This document shows positions 21,490-29,219 of a stretch of DNA of 31,820 bases, piece after piece (positions within the stretch are counted from its first letter, which is position 1; each line of letters begins with the position of its first letter). This stretch comes from Bacillota bacterium (GTDB lineage Bacteria; Bacillota; Clostridia; Acetivibrionales; DSM-1351): positions 1 to 31,820 of the forward strand of contig JAEVZU010000035.1 of assembly GCA_023392075.1 (NCBI GenBank), read 5' to 3'. Below the pieces are notes generated by a model that saw only the letters and a list, made by a program, of their open reading frames with translations, was not told the origin of the DNA and searched no databases. A program made the position numbers and the translations under genes.

Positions 21490-23046
21490 CTATATTTTGC
21501 TTCTAAACCTATCTAACATACCATACAAGCTCCATCTATTCTGGGCTTGCTGATTGTTTAACCTTGAGATATTACCAACGGCATATTGCTTGCCATCTCT
21601 CTTGCCCATTTCATTAATGACAGCTGATATTGCAGCTACAACTTCTGGGTTAATCCCATTAGTAGCTTGTGCTTTTGGTTCATTTTCAGCAGATGCTTTC
21701 TGTCTGTCTTCAATTCTCTGTTTAAAGAATTTCTCTGCAACCTGAGGCAACATTGCATACGAGAGTACATCCTCATCCTGCTCAATATATTGTGAGATAG
21801 TAGCTTTAATCTTTTCGAGTTCAGGCTCAATCAAGTCTGCTGGTCTACAGGTTATAGGCTGTTCATCACCTAATATTTTCTTTTTAATCTCATCATTTAT
21901 AGGTGCTGGGGTTCTGCCGTATTCGCCTTTAACAACACCCTTTGACTCCTTAGGAACCATCTTGTATCTTTCGCCTGTCATAACATTGAGTACAGCTTGT
22001 GTTCCAACTATCTGGCTTGAAGGTGTTACAAGTGGAGGAAAACCAAAGTCTTCTCTTACTCTAGGTACTTCCTTCAGAACATCTTCGAATTTGTCTAATG
22101 CATTTGACTGTTTAAGCTGTGATACCAAGTTTGAAAGCATTCCACCTGGAACCTGGTATATGAGTGTATTAACATCAACACCCATTACCTTAACATCCAA
22201 CAATCCACTCTCAATATATTTCTCCTTCAAAGGTCTGAAGTAATCTGCAATCTCACTTAGCTTTTCTAAATCTAAACCTGTATCAAAAGGTGTATCCTTT
22301 AAGGTAGCAACTAATGGTTCTGTTGGTGGTTGAGAAGTTCCCATTGCCATAGGTGAAATAGCACAATCCACGACATCAACGCCAGCCTCAATGGCTTTTA
22401 TATATGTCATAGAAGCTACACCACTAGTATAATGGGTATGCAGTTGGATTGGTACAGTTACATTTTCTTTAAGTGCCTTAACTAATTCATAGGCTTGGTA
22501 AGGTACTAAAAGCCCAGCCATGTCCTTAATACAAATTGAGTCTGCGCCCATACTCTCAAGCCTTTTTGCATCTTTTACAAAAAGCTCTAAACTGTGAACG
22601 GGACTTACTGTATAACAAATACAGCCCTGAGCATGCCCACCTTCTTTTTTACAAGCCTTCATCGCAGTTTCAATATTTCTAGGATCGTTTAATGCATCGA
22701 ATATTCTCATTATATCCATGCCATTAGCAACTGCTTTTTGTACAAAATACTCTACAACGTCATCTGCATAATGCTTGTAGCCTAATAGATTCTGACCTCT
22801 CAGCAGCATCTGAAGCTTAGTTTTCTTTGCAACATTTTTTATCTTTCTTAGCCTATCCCAAGGATCTTCATTTAAAAATCTCATAGATGCATCAAAGGTA
22901 GCTCCACCCCATGCTTCTAACGAGTGATAACCAATATTATCAAGCTTCTCAACTATAGGAAGCATATCTTCAGTTTTCATTCTAGTCGCAATAAGTGACT
23001 GATGTGCATCTCTAAGCACTGTTTCAGTAATTCTTACTTTTGCCAT
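21490..23046 (-). CDS. Transcarboxylase 5S / oxaloacetate decarboxylase alpha-type carboxyltransferase
   Basis: A 518-residue biotin-dependent carboxyltransferase that moves CO2 between carboxybiotin and pyruvate/oxaloacetate. The HMGL-like barrel opens with ITETVLRDAHQSLIATRM; KDMAGLL and QLHTHYTSG carry the lysine and metal histidines. A PYC_OADA domain follows. No biotin domain is fused; it is the separate 1.3S-type gene upstream. After a Glu/Ala linker, residues 466-518 look like the C-terminal tail of OadG/MmdD subunits (NPEVVAAISAVINEM ... WSLYGMLDRFRSKI). With 12S- and 1.3S-type genes in line, methylmalonyl-CoA carboxytransferase (transcarboxylase), or a related pyruvate/malonyl-CoA variant, is likely. 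ATG has GGAGATGGAAAC. The gene has a long structured leader. Confidence 0.86.
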   Translation of the reverse strand: MAKVRITETVLRDAHQSLIATRMKTEDMLPIVEKLDNIGYHSLEAWGGATFDASMRFLNEDPWDRLRKIKNVAKKTKLQMLLRGQNLLGYKHYADDVVEYFVQKAVANGMDIMRIFDALNDPRNIETAMKACKKEGGHAQGCICYTVSPVHSLELFVKDAKRLESMGADSICIKDMAGLLVPYQAYELVKALKENVTVPIQLHTHYTSGVASMTYIKAIEAGVDVVDCAISPMAMGTSQPPTEPLVATLKDTPFDTGLDLEKLSEIADYFRPLKEKYIESGLLDVKVMGVDVNTLIYQVPGGMLSNLVSQLKQSNALDKFEDVLKEVPRVREDFGFPPLVTPSSQIVGTQAVLNVMTGERYKMVPKESKGVVKGEYGRTPAPINDEIKKKILGDEQPITCRPADLIEPELEKIKATISQYIEQDEDVLSYAMLPQVAEKFFKQRIEDRQKASAENEPKAQATNGINPEVVAAISAVINEMGKRDGKQYAVGNISRLNNQQAQNRWSLYGMLDRFRSKI

Positions 23047-23083
23047 GTTTCCATCTCCTTTTACGGTAGCTTACACTAACTTC

Positions 23084-23193
23084 CTCAGTTGGAATCTATA
23101 AACAGAGTTCTTGGCTTCAGGGGAGTTTTTATGCCATGAAGCTTAGAATCTGATAAACATAGTTCTTTGATTCAGCAGGAGTACCAAACTGAG
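23084..23193 (-). promoter_or_regulatory. Candidate structured leader RNA of the 5S gene
   Basis: On the minus strand, CUCAGUUUGG (plus 23184-23193) and CCAACUGAG (plus 23084-23092) close a 110-nt region. Inside, GAAUC/GAUUC (plus 23169-23173 / 23146-23150) and GCUUCA/UGAAGC (plus 23137-23142 / 23114-23119) form two arms of a junction. The region also holds a direct repeat with shared AAGAACTnTGTTTAT and AGATTC. It lies 37 nt before the ATG, within the 382-bp gap 23047-23428. The rest of that gap shows no gene; TGATAT/ATATCA near 23245 is minor. Confidence 0.5.
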
Positions 23194-23428
23194 TTAAAGC
23201 TCATTATCCAAAGTCGTAGAACTTCTTATCTCACACTTATATGAATTAGCGGTGCTGATATGTGATAGATATCAACAGGATGGTAGACGTAAAGAATGGT
23301 AATCTAATCAAAATTATCTTTAATTATTTTGCGATGGAAGAATTTTTAAATAATTTTGACTGGATATTCACATTATAAACATCCACTCTCCTGCAGTTAG
23401 TAAAATTATTTATATAAAGTTCAGTAAT

Positions 23429-23803
23429 TTAAGATATTGATACCATTACTTCACCTGCAGATACAGACTTTCCAGCCTCTACATTTAATATAGCAACAAT
23501 TCCATCAATTGGTGAAACAATCTCATTCTCCATTTTCATTGCTTCTAATATTAACAATACTTGACCTTGTTTAACGGCATCCCCGACAGCAACTTTTACT
23601 TTTAAAACAGTTCCAGGCATTGGTGCGGCTACATCTCCAGTATTATTTGACTTTGGTTGTGTTGTCTTTACAGCATGAGGTTCTATCGTTTTTGTCATGG
23701 TTCTTTTAGCATTAGTTGTAGCTAGATTTGGGGTTGCTCCACCCACTTCTTCAACCTCGACCTCATATGGATTTCCATTAACTTTAATTATATATTTACT
23801 CAT
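23429..23803 (-). CDS. Biotin carboxyl carrier protein (1.3S-type)
   Basis: A 124-residue biotinyl carrier. The N-terminal MSKYIIKVNGNPYEVEVEEV is the usual beginning of OadA/1.3S-type carriers. A Thr/Pro/Asn linker is followed by the lipoyl/biotinyl domain, with the biotin lysine in EAMKMENEIVSP and an N-terminal half VAAPMPGTVLKVKVAVGD. The length matches the free 1.3S transcarboxylase subunit. The start is ATG 23803 with GGAGG 8 nt upstream; a longer reading to 23833 has no ribosome site. A 13-nt palindrome, TGCCATAATGGCA (23820-23832), lies in the 89-bp gap to the upstream gene. Confidence 0.93.
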   Translation of the reverse strand: MSKYIIKVNGNPYEVEVEEVGGATPNLATTNAKRTMTKTIEPHAVKTTQPKSNNTGDVAAPMPGTVLKVKVAVGDAVKQGQVLLILEAMKMENEIVSPIDGIVAILNVEAGKSVSAGEVMVSIS

Positions 23804-23892
23804 TCTATCATCCTCCATTTGCCATAATGGCATTAAATATGTTATAGCTTTCGCAGTATAAAATTATTTAGTCAGCATAAATTCTATATATC

Positions 23893-25443
23893 TTAAAGTG
23901 GAATATTACCATGCTTTTTAGCAGGTCTGTTTTCCCTTTTTGTATTCAACATTTCAAGTGCTAATATTATTCTTGCTCTAGTTTCAGATGGTTCAATAAC
24001 ATCATCAACATACCCTCTAGCAGCTGCTACATATGGGTTTGAGAACTTATCTCTATATTCTGCTATCTTTTCTTTCCTGGTTTGCGCAGGGTTTTCAGCT
24101 GCAGCGATGTCCTTTTTAAAAATAATATTTGCTGCACCCTCTGGTCCCATGACTGCAATCTCAGCTGAAGGCCAAGCAAATACCATATCAGCTCCAATTG
24201 TTTTACTATTCATAGCAATATAAGCTCCGCCATAAGCTTTTCTGAGAATAACATTTACCTTTGGAACAGTTGCTTCTGAGAATGCATACAGGAGCTTTGC
24301 ACCGTGTCTGATAATACCATTATGTTCTTGTGATACTCCTGGCAGGAATGCAGGAACATCTGTTAATGAAACCAATGGAATGTTGAAAGCATCACAGAAA
24401 CGCACAAAACGAGCTGCTTTGTCAGCTGCATTCATGTCTAGTGATCCAGCCATTACCTTTGGCTGATTTGCAACGATACCAATAGTTTTACCATTCAATC
24501 TACCAAACCCAATTATCATATTCTGAGCAAAATAGCTCTGTATTTCAAAGAAATCTCCATTGTCAACAATTTGGCCAATGACTTCATACATATCATAAGC
24601 CTTATTTGATTCTTCAGGAATAATTTCATTTAAGCTCTCAATTATCCTTGTAGCACTATCGGTTTCACCAAAGTATTCTGTGTCTGAAACATTATTATCA
24701 GGAAGAAAACTTAATAATCTCTTGATATCCTCAATACATTCCTGCTCACTTGCTGACTTGAAGTGTGCTACACCACTTACTGAAGTGTGGACATCAGCAC
24801 CACCAAGTGTTTCAGCAGAAACATCTTCGCCTGTAACTGACTTTATTACTTGCGGTCCAGTAATAAACATCTGACTCGTGTTTTCAACCATAAATATAAA
24901 GTCTGTAATAGCAGGAGAATAAACTGCACCACCTGCACATGGTCCCATAATTACTGAAATCTGTGGAATAACTCCGGATGCTAGAGTATTCCTATAAAAA
25001 ATATCGCCGTAGCCAGAAAGTGCGTCTAATCCTTCTTCTATACGAGCTCCACCAGAATCATTAATTGATAAAAATGGTGCTCCCATTTTTAGTGCCATGT
25101 CCATTACCTTTGTAATTTTCTTAGCATGCATTTCACCAAGTGAGCCACCTATAACTGTAAAGTCTTGTGATGCAACAAATACTTTTCTACCGTACACTGT
25201 TCCGTAACCAGTAATTACACCATCACCAGCAAGTTTTTTCTTTTGCATGCCGAAATCAAAACATCTTGATTCAATAAAAGCATCTACCTCAACAAAACTA
25301 TTTTCATCAAATAGAAGTTCTATTCTTTCTCTAGCCGATAGTTTCCCTTCAGAATGCCTTTTTGCAATTTTATCTTCTCCGCCACCAAGCGAAATGGAAT
25401 TTTTTAAACTTTTTAAAGTTTCTATTTTTTCAATCTGTGACAT
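23893..25443 (-). CDS. Acyl-CoA carboxyltransferase, 12S-type
   Basis: A 516-residue carboxyltransferase of the PccB/MmdA/12S class that moves CO2 between carboxybiotin and methylmalonyl- or a related acyl-CoA. The two crotonase-like halves carry oxyanion-hole glycines: SGGARIEEG and GPCAGGAVYSPA in the first, GGAYIAMNSK and WPSAEIAVMGPEGA in the second. The size is that of the 12S transcarboxylase subunit. The start is ATG 25443 with AGAGGTGATTGTAC; TTG 25449 would add two residues. It is first of the operon 12S-1.3S-5S. No biotin carboxylase and no membrane OadB-type pump is in the window, so a transcarboxylase is preferred over ATP-dependent or Na-pumping enzymes. Confidence 0.92.
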   Translation of the reverse strand: MSQIEKIETLKSLKNSISLGGGEDKIAKRHSEGKLSARERIELLFDENSFVEVDAFIESRCFDFGMQKKKLAGDGVITGYGTVYGRKVFVASQDFTVIGGSLGEMHAKKITKVMDMALKMGAPFLSINDSGGARIEEGLDALSGYGDIFYRNTLASGVIPQISVIMGPCAGGAVYSPAITDFIFMVENTSQMFITGPQVIKSVTGEDVSAETLGGADVHTSVSGVAHFKSASEQECIEDIKRLLSFLPDNNVSDTEYFGETDSATRIIESLNEIIPEESNKAYDMYEVIGQIVDNGDFFEIQSYFAQNMIIGFGRLNGKTIGIVANQPKVMAGSLDMNAADKAARFVRFCDAFNIPLVSLTDVPAFLPGVSQEHNGIIRHGAKLLYAFSEATVPKVNVILRKAYGGAYIAMNSKTIGADMVFAWPSAEIAVMGPEGAANIIFKKDIAAAENPAQTRKEKIAEYRDKFSNPYVAAARGYVDDVIEPSETRARIILALEMLNTKRENRPAKKHGNIPL

Positions 25444-25600
25444 GTACAATCACCTCTTTAAGAATTTATGGATTTTTTTACCTTATATTTATTAATTGAT
25501 TATATTACCTAGTGATAATTATATAGTATGATAAAAAACGTGTCAAGTGACTAACGAACATCTTTATTATTTTGATTAAAACAGTTATACTTTATGTAAA

Positions 25601-25629
25601 TTGAATATAAACAAAGTTCTCGTTATAAC
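25601..25629 (+). promoter_or_regulatory. SigA-type promoter of sigI
   Basis: TTGAAT (25601-25606), 17-bp spacer, TATAAC (25624-25629). This would supply basal expression of sigI-rsgI. The 257-bp divergent region 25444-25700 shows no other gene. Confidence 0.55.
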
Positions 25630-25644
25630 CGAAATAATTATGTA

Positions 25645-25675
25645 ACCCCCACTAAAAGAATTTGTAAATATCGAA
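25645..25675 (+). promoter_or_regulatory. SigI-type autoregulatory promoter
   Basis: ACCCCC (25645-25650) followed by an A-rich stretch (ACTAAAAG) and CGAA (25672-25675). SigI promoters are known for a -35 with ACCCCC and a -10 with CGAA, and sigI operons are autoregulated. The spacing of 21 bp from the C-run to CGAA is counted directly from the sequence. It lies 26 bp before the TTG start of sigI. Confidence 0.68.
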
Positions 25676-25700
25676 TCATATAGCGAGGAGTGAAATTTAG

Positions 25701-26462
25701 TTGGCAATATTACATCTATTTAATAAATCACGACGAAATTCAGAGCCTCTTGCAGATACTATTAACAAGATAAAAAATGGAGATAGCCAGTTAAGAGAAC
25801 TTTTTATAAATGAATATAAGCCCTTTATTATAAAATCAGTCTCCAAAACAACTGGCAAGTATGTTGCAATAGAGAACAGCGAAGAATTTAGCATTGCTCT
25901 TATAGCTTTTAATGAAGCTATCGATTACTATGATTCAGACAAAAATGCTGGCTTTTTGAATTTTGCTCAGATAGTGATTAAGAGAAGACTTATTGATTAC
26001 ATAAGAAAAAATCAGAAACATAATAAGGTGTTTCCCCTAACATATTTTGATAATGACGAAAATGAGAACGAAAACTCTTTTGAAAATAAATATTTTAAAG
26101 TAGATTCAAGTTCTCAGTTTAGCAATATTGAAACAAAAGAAGAGATTGCTTTATTTATAAATAAACTAAAGGATTTTGATATTGAACTTCAAGATCTAAT
26201 TAAGAGTTCTCCAAAACATATGGATTCCAAAAGGTTATCAATAAGTATCGCACGAGTTTTAGTAGAAAATAAAGAACTCTCTGAAAAACTTGAGATAAAG
26301 AAAACCATCCCAATGGTTGACCTTATGAAATTAATTGATGTAAACCACAAAACCGTGGAGAGAAATAGGAAATTTATTATTTCAGTCTATTTGATATTAA
26401 CCAGTAATCTGGAGGTCATGAAAGGATATGTTGAAAATGTTGAGAAAGGTGGGCAAAGATGA
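25701..26462 (+). CDS. sigI: RNA polymerase sigma factor SigI
   Basis: A 253-residue sigma-I factor. It opens with a region-2-like part (NKIKNGDSQLRELFINEYKPFIIKSVSKTTGKY, about 20-55), where EEFSIALIAFNEAIDYYDSDKNAGFLNFAQIVIKRRLIDYIRK is the conserved core. The C-terminal SigI domain (about 160-245) ends in LMKLIDVNHKTVERNRKFIISVYLI. It starts at TTG 25701 with GAGGAG 10 nt upstream. It overlaps rsgI by 4 bp (ATGA), so the two are translationally coupled, and it is probably held inactive by RsgI. In cellulolytic clostridia SigI factors control cellulosome or polysaccharide genes; in Bacillus, cell-wall and heat stress genes. Confidence 0.95.
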   Translation: MAILHLFNKSRRNSEPLADTINKIKNGDSQLRELFINEYKPFIIKSVSKTTGKYVAIENSEEFSIALIAFNEAIDYYDSDKNAGFLNFAQIVIKRRLIDYIRKNQKHNKVFPLTYFDNDENENENSFENKYFKVDSSSQFSNIETKEEIALFINKLKDFDIELQDLIKSSPKHMDSKRLSISIARVLVENKELSEKLEIKKTIPMVDLMKLIDVNHKTVERNRKFIISVYLILTSNLEVMKGYVENVEKGGQR

Positions 26463-27832
26463 TGGATGAATTTACAGGATCAATACTTGAAATAAATAAA
26501 AAACATGCTATTGTTATGACCGACTCATGCGATTTTGTAACCATTCATAGACAACCTCAAATGTTTGTTGGTCAACAAGTTAAGTTTAGAAAATCAGATA
26601 TAGCCGGAACTAATAAAAATTATATTAAATACGCTACACTTGCTGCAAGTGTATTTATAATAGCTTTGTTTTCTGTCTTCTATTTTCAAATTTTCATGCC
26701 AAGTACTGTGTTTGCATATGTTGATGTTGATATTAATCCTAGTGTGGAGTTCTCTATTGATAAGAATGCACAAGTTTTGGATTTGGTGCCTTTAAATACA
26801 GATGCTCAATCACTATTAAAAGACTTAGAATTAGTTGATTTACCTTTAAAAGAAGCAATTACTGAGGTTGTAAAAGCTTCAAAACAGCAGGGTTTTATAA
26901 GTACAAGTAAACAAAATACAGTTCTTATATCAGCCTCAATAAACCATGAAAAAAATCACAATACAAACGACACTGATGAAAAAGCTTTCGACAAAATCAT
27001 ATCTGACATTAGTAGAGTTACCTTTAATGTAGGTACTGAGAATATTGATCCGGAAATTTTAAAAGTAACACCTGAGAATAGAGAATCTGCAATTAAGAAT
27101 AATTTATCAATGGGTAGATATGCACTTTATTCTAAAATAAAGGCAGATGATAATAATATTACTGTTGAAATAGCTAAGACAGAGCATATTTCTGACATGC
27201 TAGATAAAGCTAAAATTAAAGGTTCTAAAAAGATTAAATCTAATGAATCTAACTCTAAGGGTTCTAAGACTAAGGATACTAATTCTAAGAATAGCGACTC
27301 CAAAATTAATAATTCGAAGAGTTCTAACCCTAAGAATAATGACCATAAAATTAATAACTCGAATAATACTGTCTATAAGAATAAAGATCCTAAAAATACT
27401 GGTAATTCAAACTCAAAGGAGACTGCATCTAACAGTACAAAATCTAAAAAGAAGTACTCTCAGAATACTAATTCTGAGAGTAGTGACCCCAAAAATAATA
27501 ATTCGAAGAGTTCTAACCCTAAGGATAATGAACCCAAAATTACTAACTCTAATTCCAAAAATAACGACTCAAAAGATACTAACTCAAATTCTGAGAAAAA
27601 TGACTCGAAAAATAATAACTTTAAGAATGATGCCTCTACGAAAGCTGGTTCTAATAATTCTGGTAAGGGTAACAGTAGTGATTCTACTCTTACTGATAAT
27701 AAAAAAAAAGATAATAGCGATTCTACTGATAAGAAGAACATACTAACTAATAATAACACTGAAAATAATTCTTCAAATAATGAGCATGCTGTAGGTTCAG
27801 GTAATTCTGAAAAAGGCAAGATAGACAAATGA
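26459..27832 (+). CDS. rsgI: Anti-sigma factor RsgI with low-complexity ectodomain
   Basis: A 457-residue membrane anti-sigma factor for SigI. Residues 2-50 are the cytoplasmic RsgI_N domain (TGSILEINKKHAIVMTDSCD). One membrane segment spans about 57-80. The conserved extracytoplasmic part AYVDVDINPSVEFSIDKNAQ follows; N93-P94 matches the Asn-Pro bond reported to self-cleave in RsgI proteins. From about 245 to the end the chain is a Ser/Asn/Lys/Asp-rich low-complexity tail of roughly 210 residues with tandem repeats, not the carbohydrate-binding or PA14 domains seen in many cellulolytic clostridial RsgIs. It may be a wall-spanning stalk or sense the wall itself. No terminator is evident after it. 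Confidence 0.93.
   Translation: MMDEFTGSILEINKKHAIVMTDSCDFVTIHRQPQMFVGQQVKFRKSDIAGTNKNYIKYATLAASVFIIALFSVFYFQIFMPSTVFAYVDVDINPSVEFSIDKNAQVLDLVPLNTDAQSLLKDLELVDLPLKEAITEVVKASKQQGFISTSKQNTVLISASINHEKNHNTNDTDEKAFDKIISDISRVTFNVGTENIDPEILKVTPENRESAIKNNLSMGRYALYSKIKADDNNITVEIAKTEHISDMLDKAKIKGSKKIKSNESNSKGSKTKDTNSKNSDSKINNSKSSNPKNNDHKINNSNNTVYKNKDPKNTGNSNSKETASNSTKSKKKYSQNTNSESSDPKNNNSKSSNPKDNEPKITNSNSKNNDSKDTNSNSEKNDSKNNNFKNDASTKAGSNNSGKGNSSDSTLTDNKKKDNSDSTDKKNILTNNNTENNSSNNEHAVGSGNSEKGKIDK
27298..27545 (+). repeat. In-frame direct repeat in the rsgI tail
   Basis: A stretch of about 60 bp beginning near 27298 recurs near 27487 (offset 189 bp, 63 codons, in frame). Both contain AATTCGAAGAGTTCTAACCC (27311 and 27500). 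Translated, both give NNSKSSNPKxN. Smaller degenerate units (SNSK, DSK, NNS) fill the rest. Such repeats favour length change by slippage. Confidence 0.75.
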
Positions 27833-27872
27833 TAATTATTTAAAAATTAACTATTTTCAACCAAGTCTTCTA

Positions 27873-27881
27873 TGATATAAT
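27873..27881 (+). promoter_or_regulatory. Extended -10 promoter of the DUF5362-like gene
   Basis: TGATATAAT (27873-27881) is an ideal extended -10 with a weak -35 (TTTTCA, 27854-27859). AATGAT (27902-27907) and ATCATT (27912-27917) lie in the short leader just before AGGGAGAG. Confidence 0.6.
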
Positions 27882-27931
27882 CTATCAAGTAATATATTAT
27901 AAATGATATTAATCATTAGGGAGAGATAAAC

Positions 27932-28414
27932 ATGGATAATGAAAATGAATTAAATAGCCAAAATCAGAATACTCCAATACAAAATACTCCAACACGAAAT
28001 ATTCCTGAACAAAATATCCCAATGCAAAATATTCCAAACTTTGAAAACAATAACCAACAAAATGCTTATCTTTTAAACTCAATAATTGATAGTCTCTCAG
28101 GTTGGATGAAATTTATAGGTATATATACAATAATATCCGGTGCACTTACATGCTTAGGTATCATAACTGCGGCGATAGGTGTTCCTTTAATTTTAGCTGG
28201 AATCGCTCTTACGAAGGGTTCCAAGAGTATCAAGAATTACAAGCAGTATAATAGTCCATATATACTTAATGAAGTATTTTCATCAATGAATAAATACTTC
28301 AAGATTCAAGGAATTCTTACCATTATTAGCATTGTTATTCTAGTTATATATTTTGTAATCCTATTATTTGCTTTAGTTTTCTCTTTTAGAGGTTTCTTTT
28401 ACAATTATTTCTGA
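27932..28414 (+). CDS. DUF5362-like membrane protein
   Basis: A 160-residue protein. Residues 1-45 are Asn/Gln/Pro-rich with a repeated QN(T/I)P pattern, cytoplasmic by prediction. Then come an amphipathic segment (LNSIIDSLSGWMKFIGIYTII) and three hydrophobic segments (about 60-90 as a helical hairpin, 128-156). The layout fits DUF5362 membrane proteins, which have no assigned function; this family name is from memory. ATG 27932 has GGGAGAGATAAAC. The stop overlaps the end of the convergent rluB-type gene by 10 bp. Confidence 0.7.
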   Translation: MDNENELNSQNQNTPIQNTPTRNIPEQNIPMQNIPNFENNNQQNAYLLNSIIDSLSGWMKFIGIYTIISGALTCLGIITAAIGVPLILAGIALTKGSKSIKNYKQYNSPYILNEVFSSMNKYFKIQGILTIISIVILVIYFVILLFALVFSFRGFFYNYF

Positions 28415-29118
28415 TATAGACTATTTAACTCTACCTCTGAAAGTCTTCTCCACTTTCCTTCAGGTAAATTATTAAGTGCTATAGGCCCAATAGCTATTCT
28501 TTTTAAAGTAAGAACGTTATGGCCTATAGCTTCACACATTTTTCGCACTTGCCTATTTTTACCCTCATGAATTGTTACATGAACTAATGCATTATTTTTA
28601 ATAATTTCTTTAATAACTATTTTTGCAGGTGATGTGGTATAATCCTCAATTTTCAACCCTACTTCAAACATTTTTATTTCATCCTTTGTCGGAGTACCAG
28701 AAATTAAAGCCTCATAGACCTTATCAATTTCATGTTTTGGATGTGTTAATTGATATGTAAAATCTCCATCATTCGTCAATAGTATAAGCCCAGATGTATC
28801 GTAGTCAAGTCTTCCAACAGGGTATAAACGAATATCTATATCTCTTACGAGATCCAATACTGTAGGTCTTCCAAATTGATCTTTTGCACTAGAAACACAC
28901 CCAACTGGCTTGTTGAGAATAATATATATCTTTTCTTCCTCATTTACTATCAGCTTGCCATCTACTGTTACTACATCATTATGAGATACGCTAACACCCA
29001 TATCAGTAATTGTTTTACCGTTTATTGTTACTCTACCCTGCCTAATAATATCCTCAGATGCTCTTCTTGAAGCGATACCCGCATGAGCTAAAAACTTTTG
29101 CAATCTTATTTCTTCCAT
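28405..29118 (-). CDS. rluB: Pseudouridine synthase, RsuA/RluB family
   Basis: A 237-residue rRNA pseudouridine synthase. The N-terminal S4 RNA-binding domain (3-60) shows RLQKFLAHAGIASRRASEDIIRQGRV. The catalytic domain carries GRLDYDTSGLILLTNDG, with the catalytic aspartate D105, and KVYEALISG and EGKNRQVRKMCEAIGH. In Firmicutes this class modifies 23S rRNA (RluB type); RsuA/RluE type cannot be excluded. ATG 29118 has GAGGAAGACAGTAA. In many Firmicutes it lies near scpAB and ytfJ, in keeping with the gerW-DUF2953 genes to the right. Confidence 0.93.
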   Translation of the reverse strand: MEEIRLQKFLAHAGIASRRASEDIIRQGRVTINGKTITDMGVSVSHNDVVTVDGKLIVNEEEKIYIILNKPVGCVSSAKDQFGRPTVLDLVRDIDIRLYPVGRLDYDTSGLILLTNDGDFTYQLTHPKHEIDKVYEALISGTPTKDEIKMFEVGLKIEDYTTSPAKIVIKEIIKNNALVHVTIHEGKNRQVRKMCEAIGHNVLTLKRIAIGPIALNNLPEGKWRRLSEVELNSLYQK

Positions 29119-29219
29119 TTACTGTCTTCCTCTTTATTCAACATAGTCATAACATGTATTTTATTATTACCTTTAGTATGAGTCAATAAAACTTAAAAAT
29201 ATTTTTCATGGGGTGATAC

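Noticed and set aside
21490..23046. Pyruvate carboxylase subunit B / ATP-dependent enzyme
   Set aside because: No biotin carboxylase gene is nearby and a 12S-type acyl-CoA carboxyltransferase is in the operon, which fits a transcarboxylase better; not fully excluded.
27243..27828. Long open frames in other frames over the rsgI tail (Leu/Ile/Arg-rich on plus, Leu/Ser/Phe-rich on minus)
   Set aside because: They are shadows of the low-complexity AT-rich repeat region; the rsgI frame is continuous with a well-conserved N-terminus.
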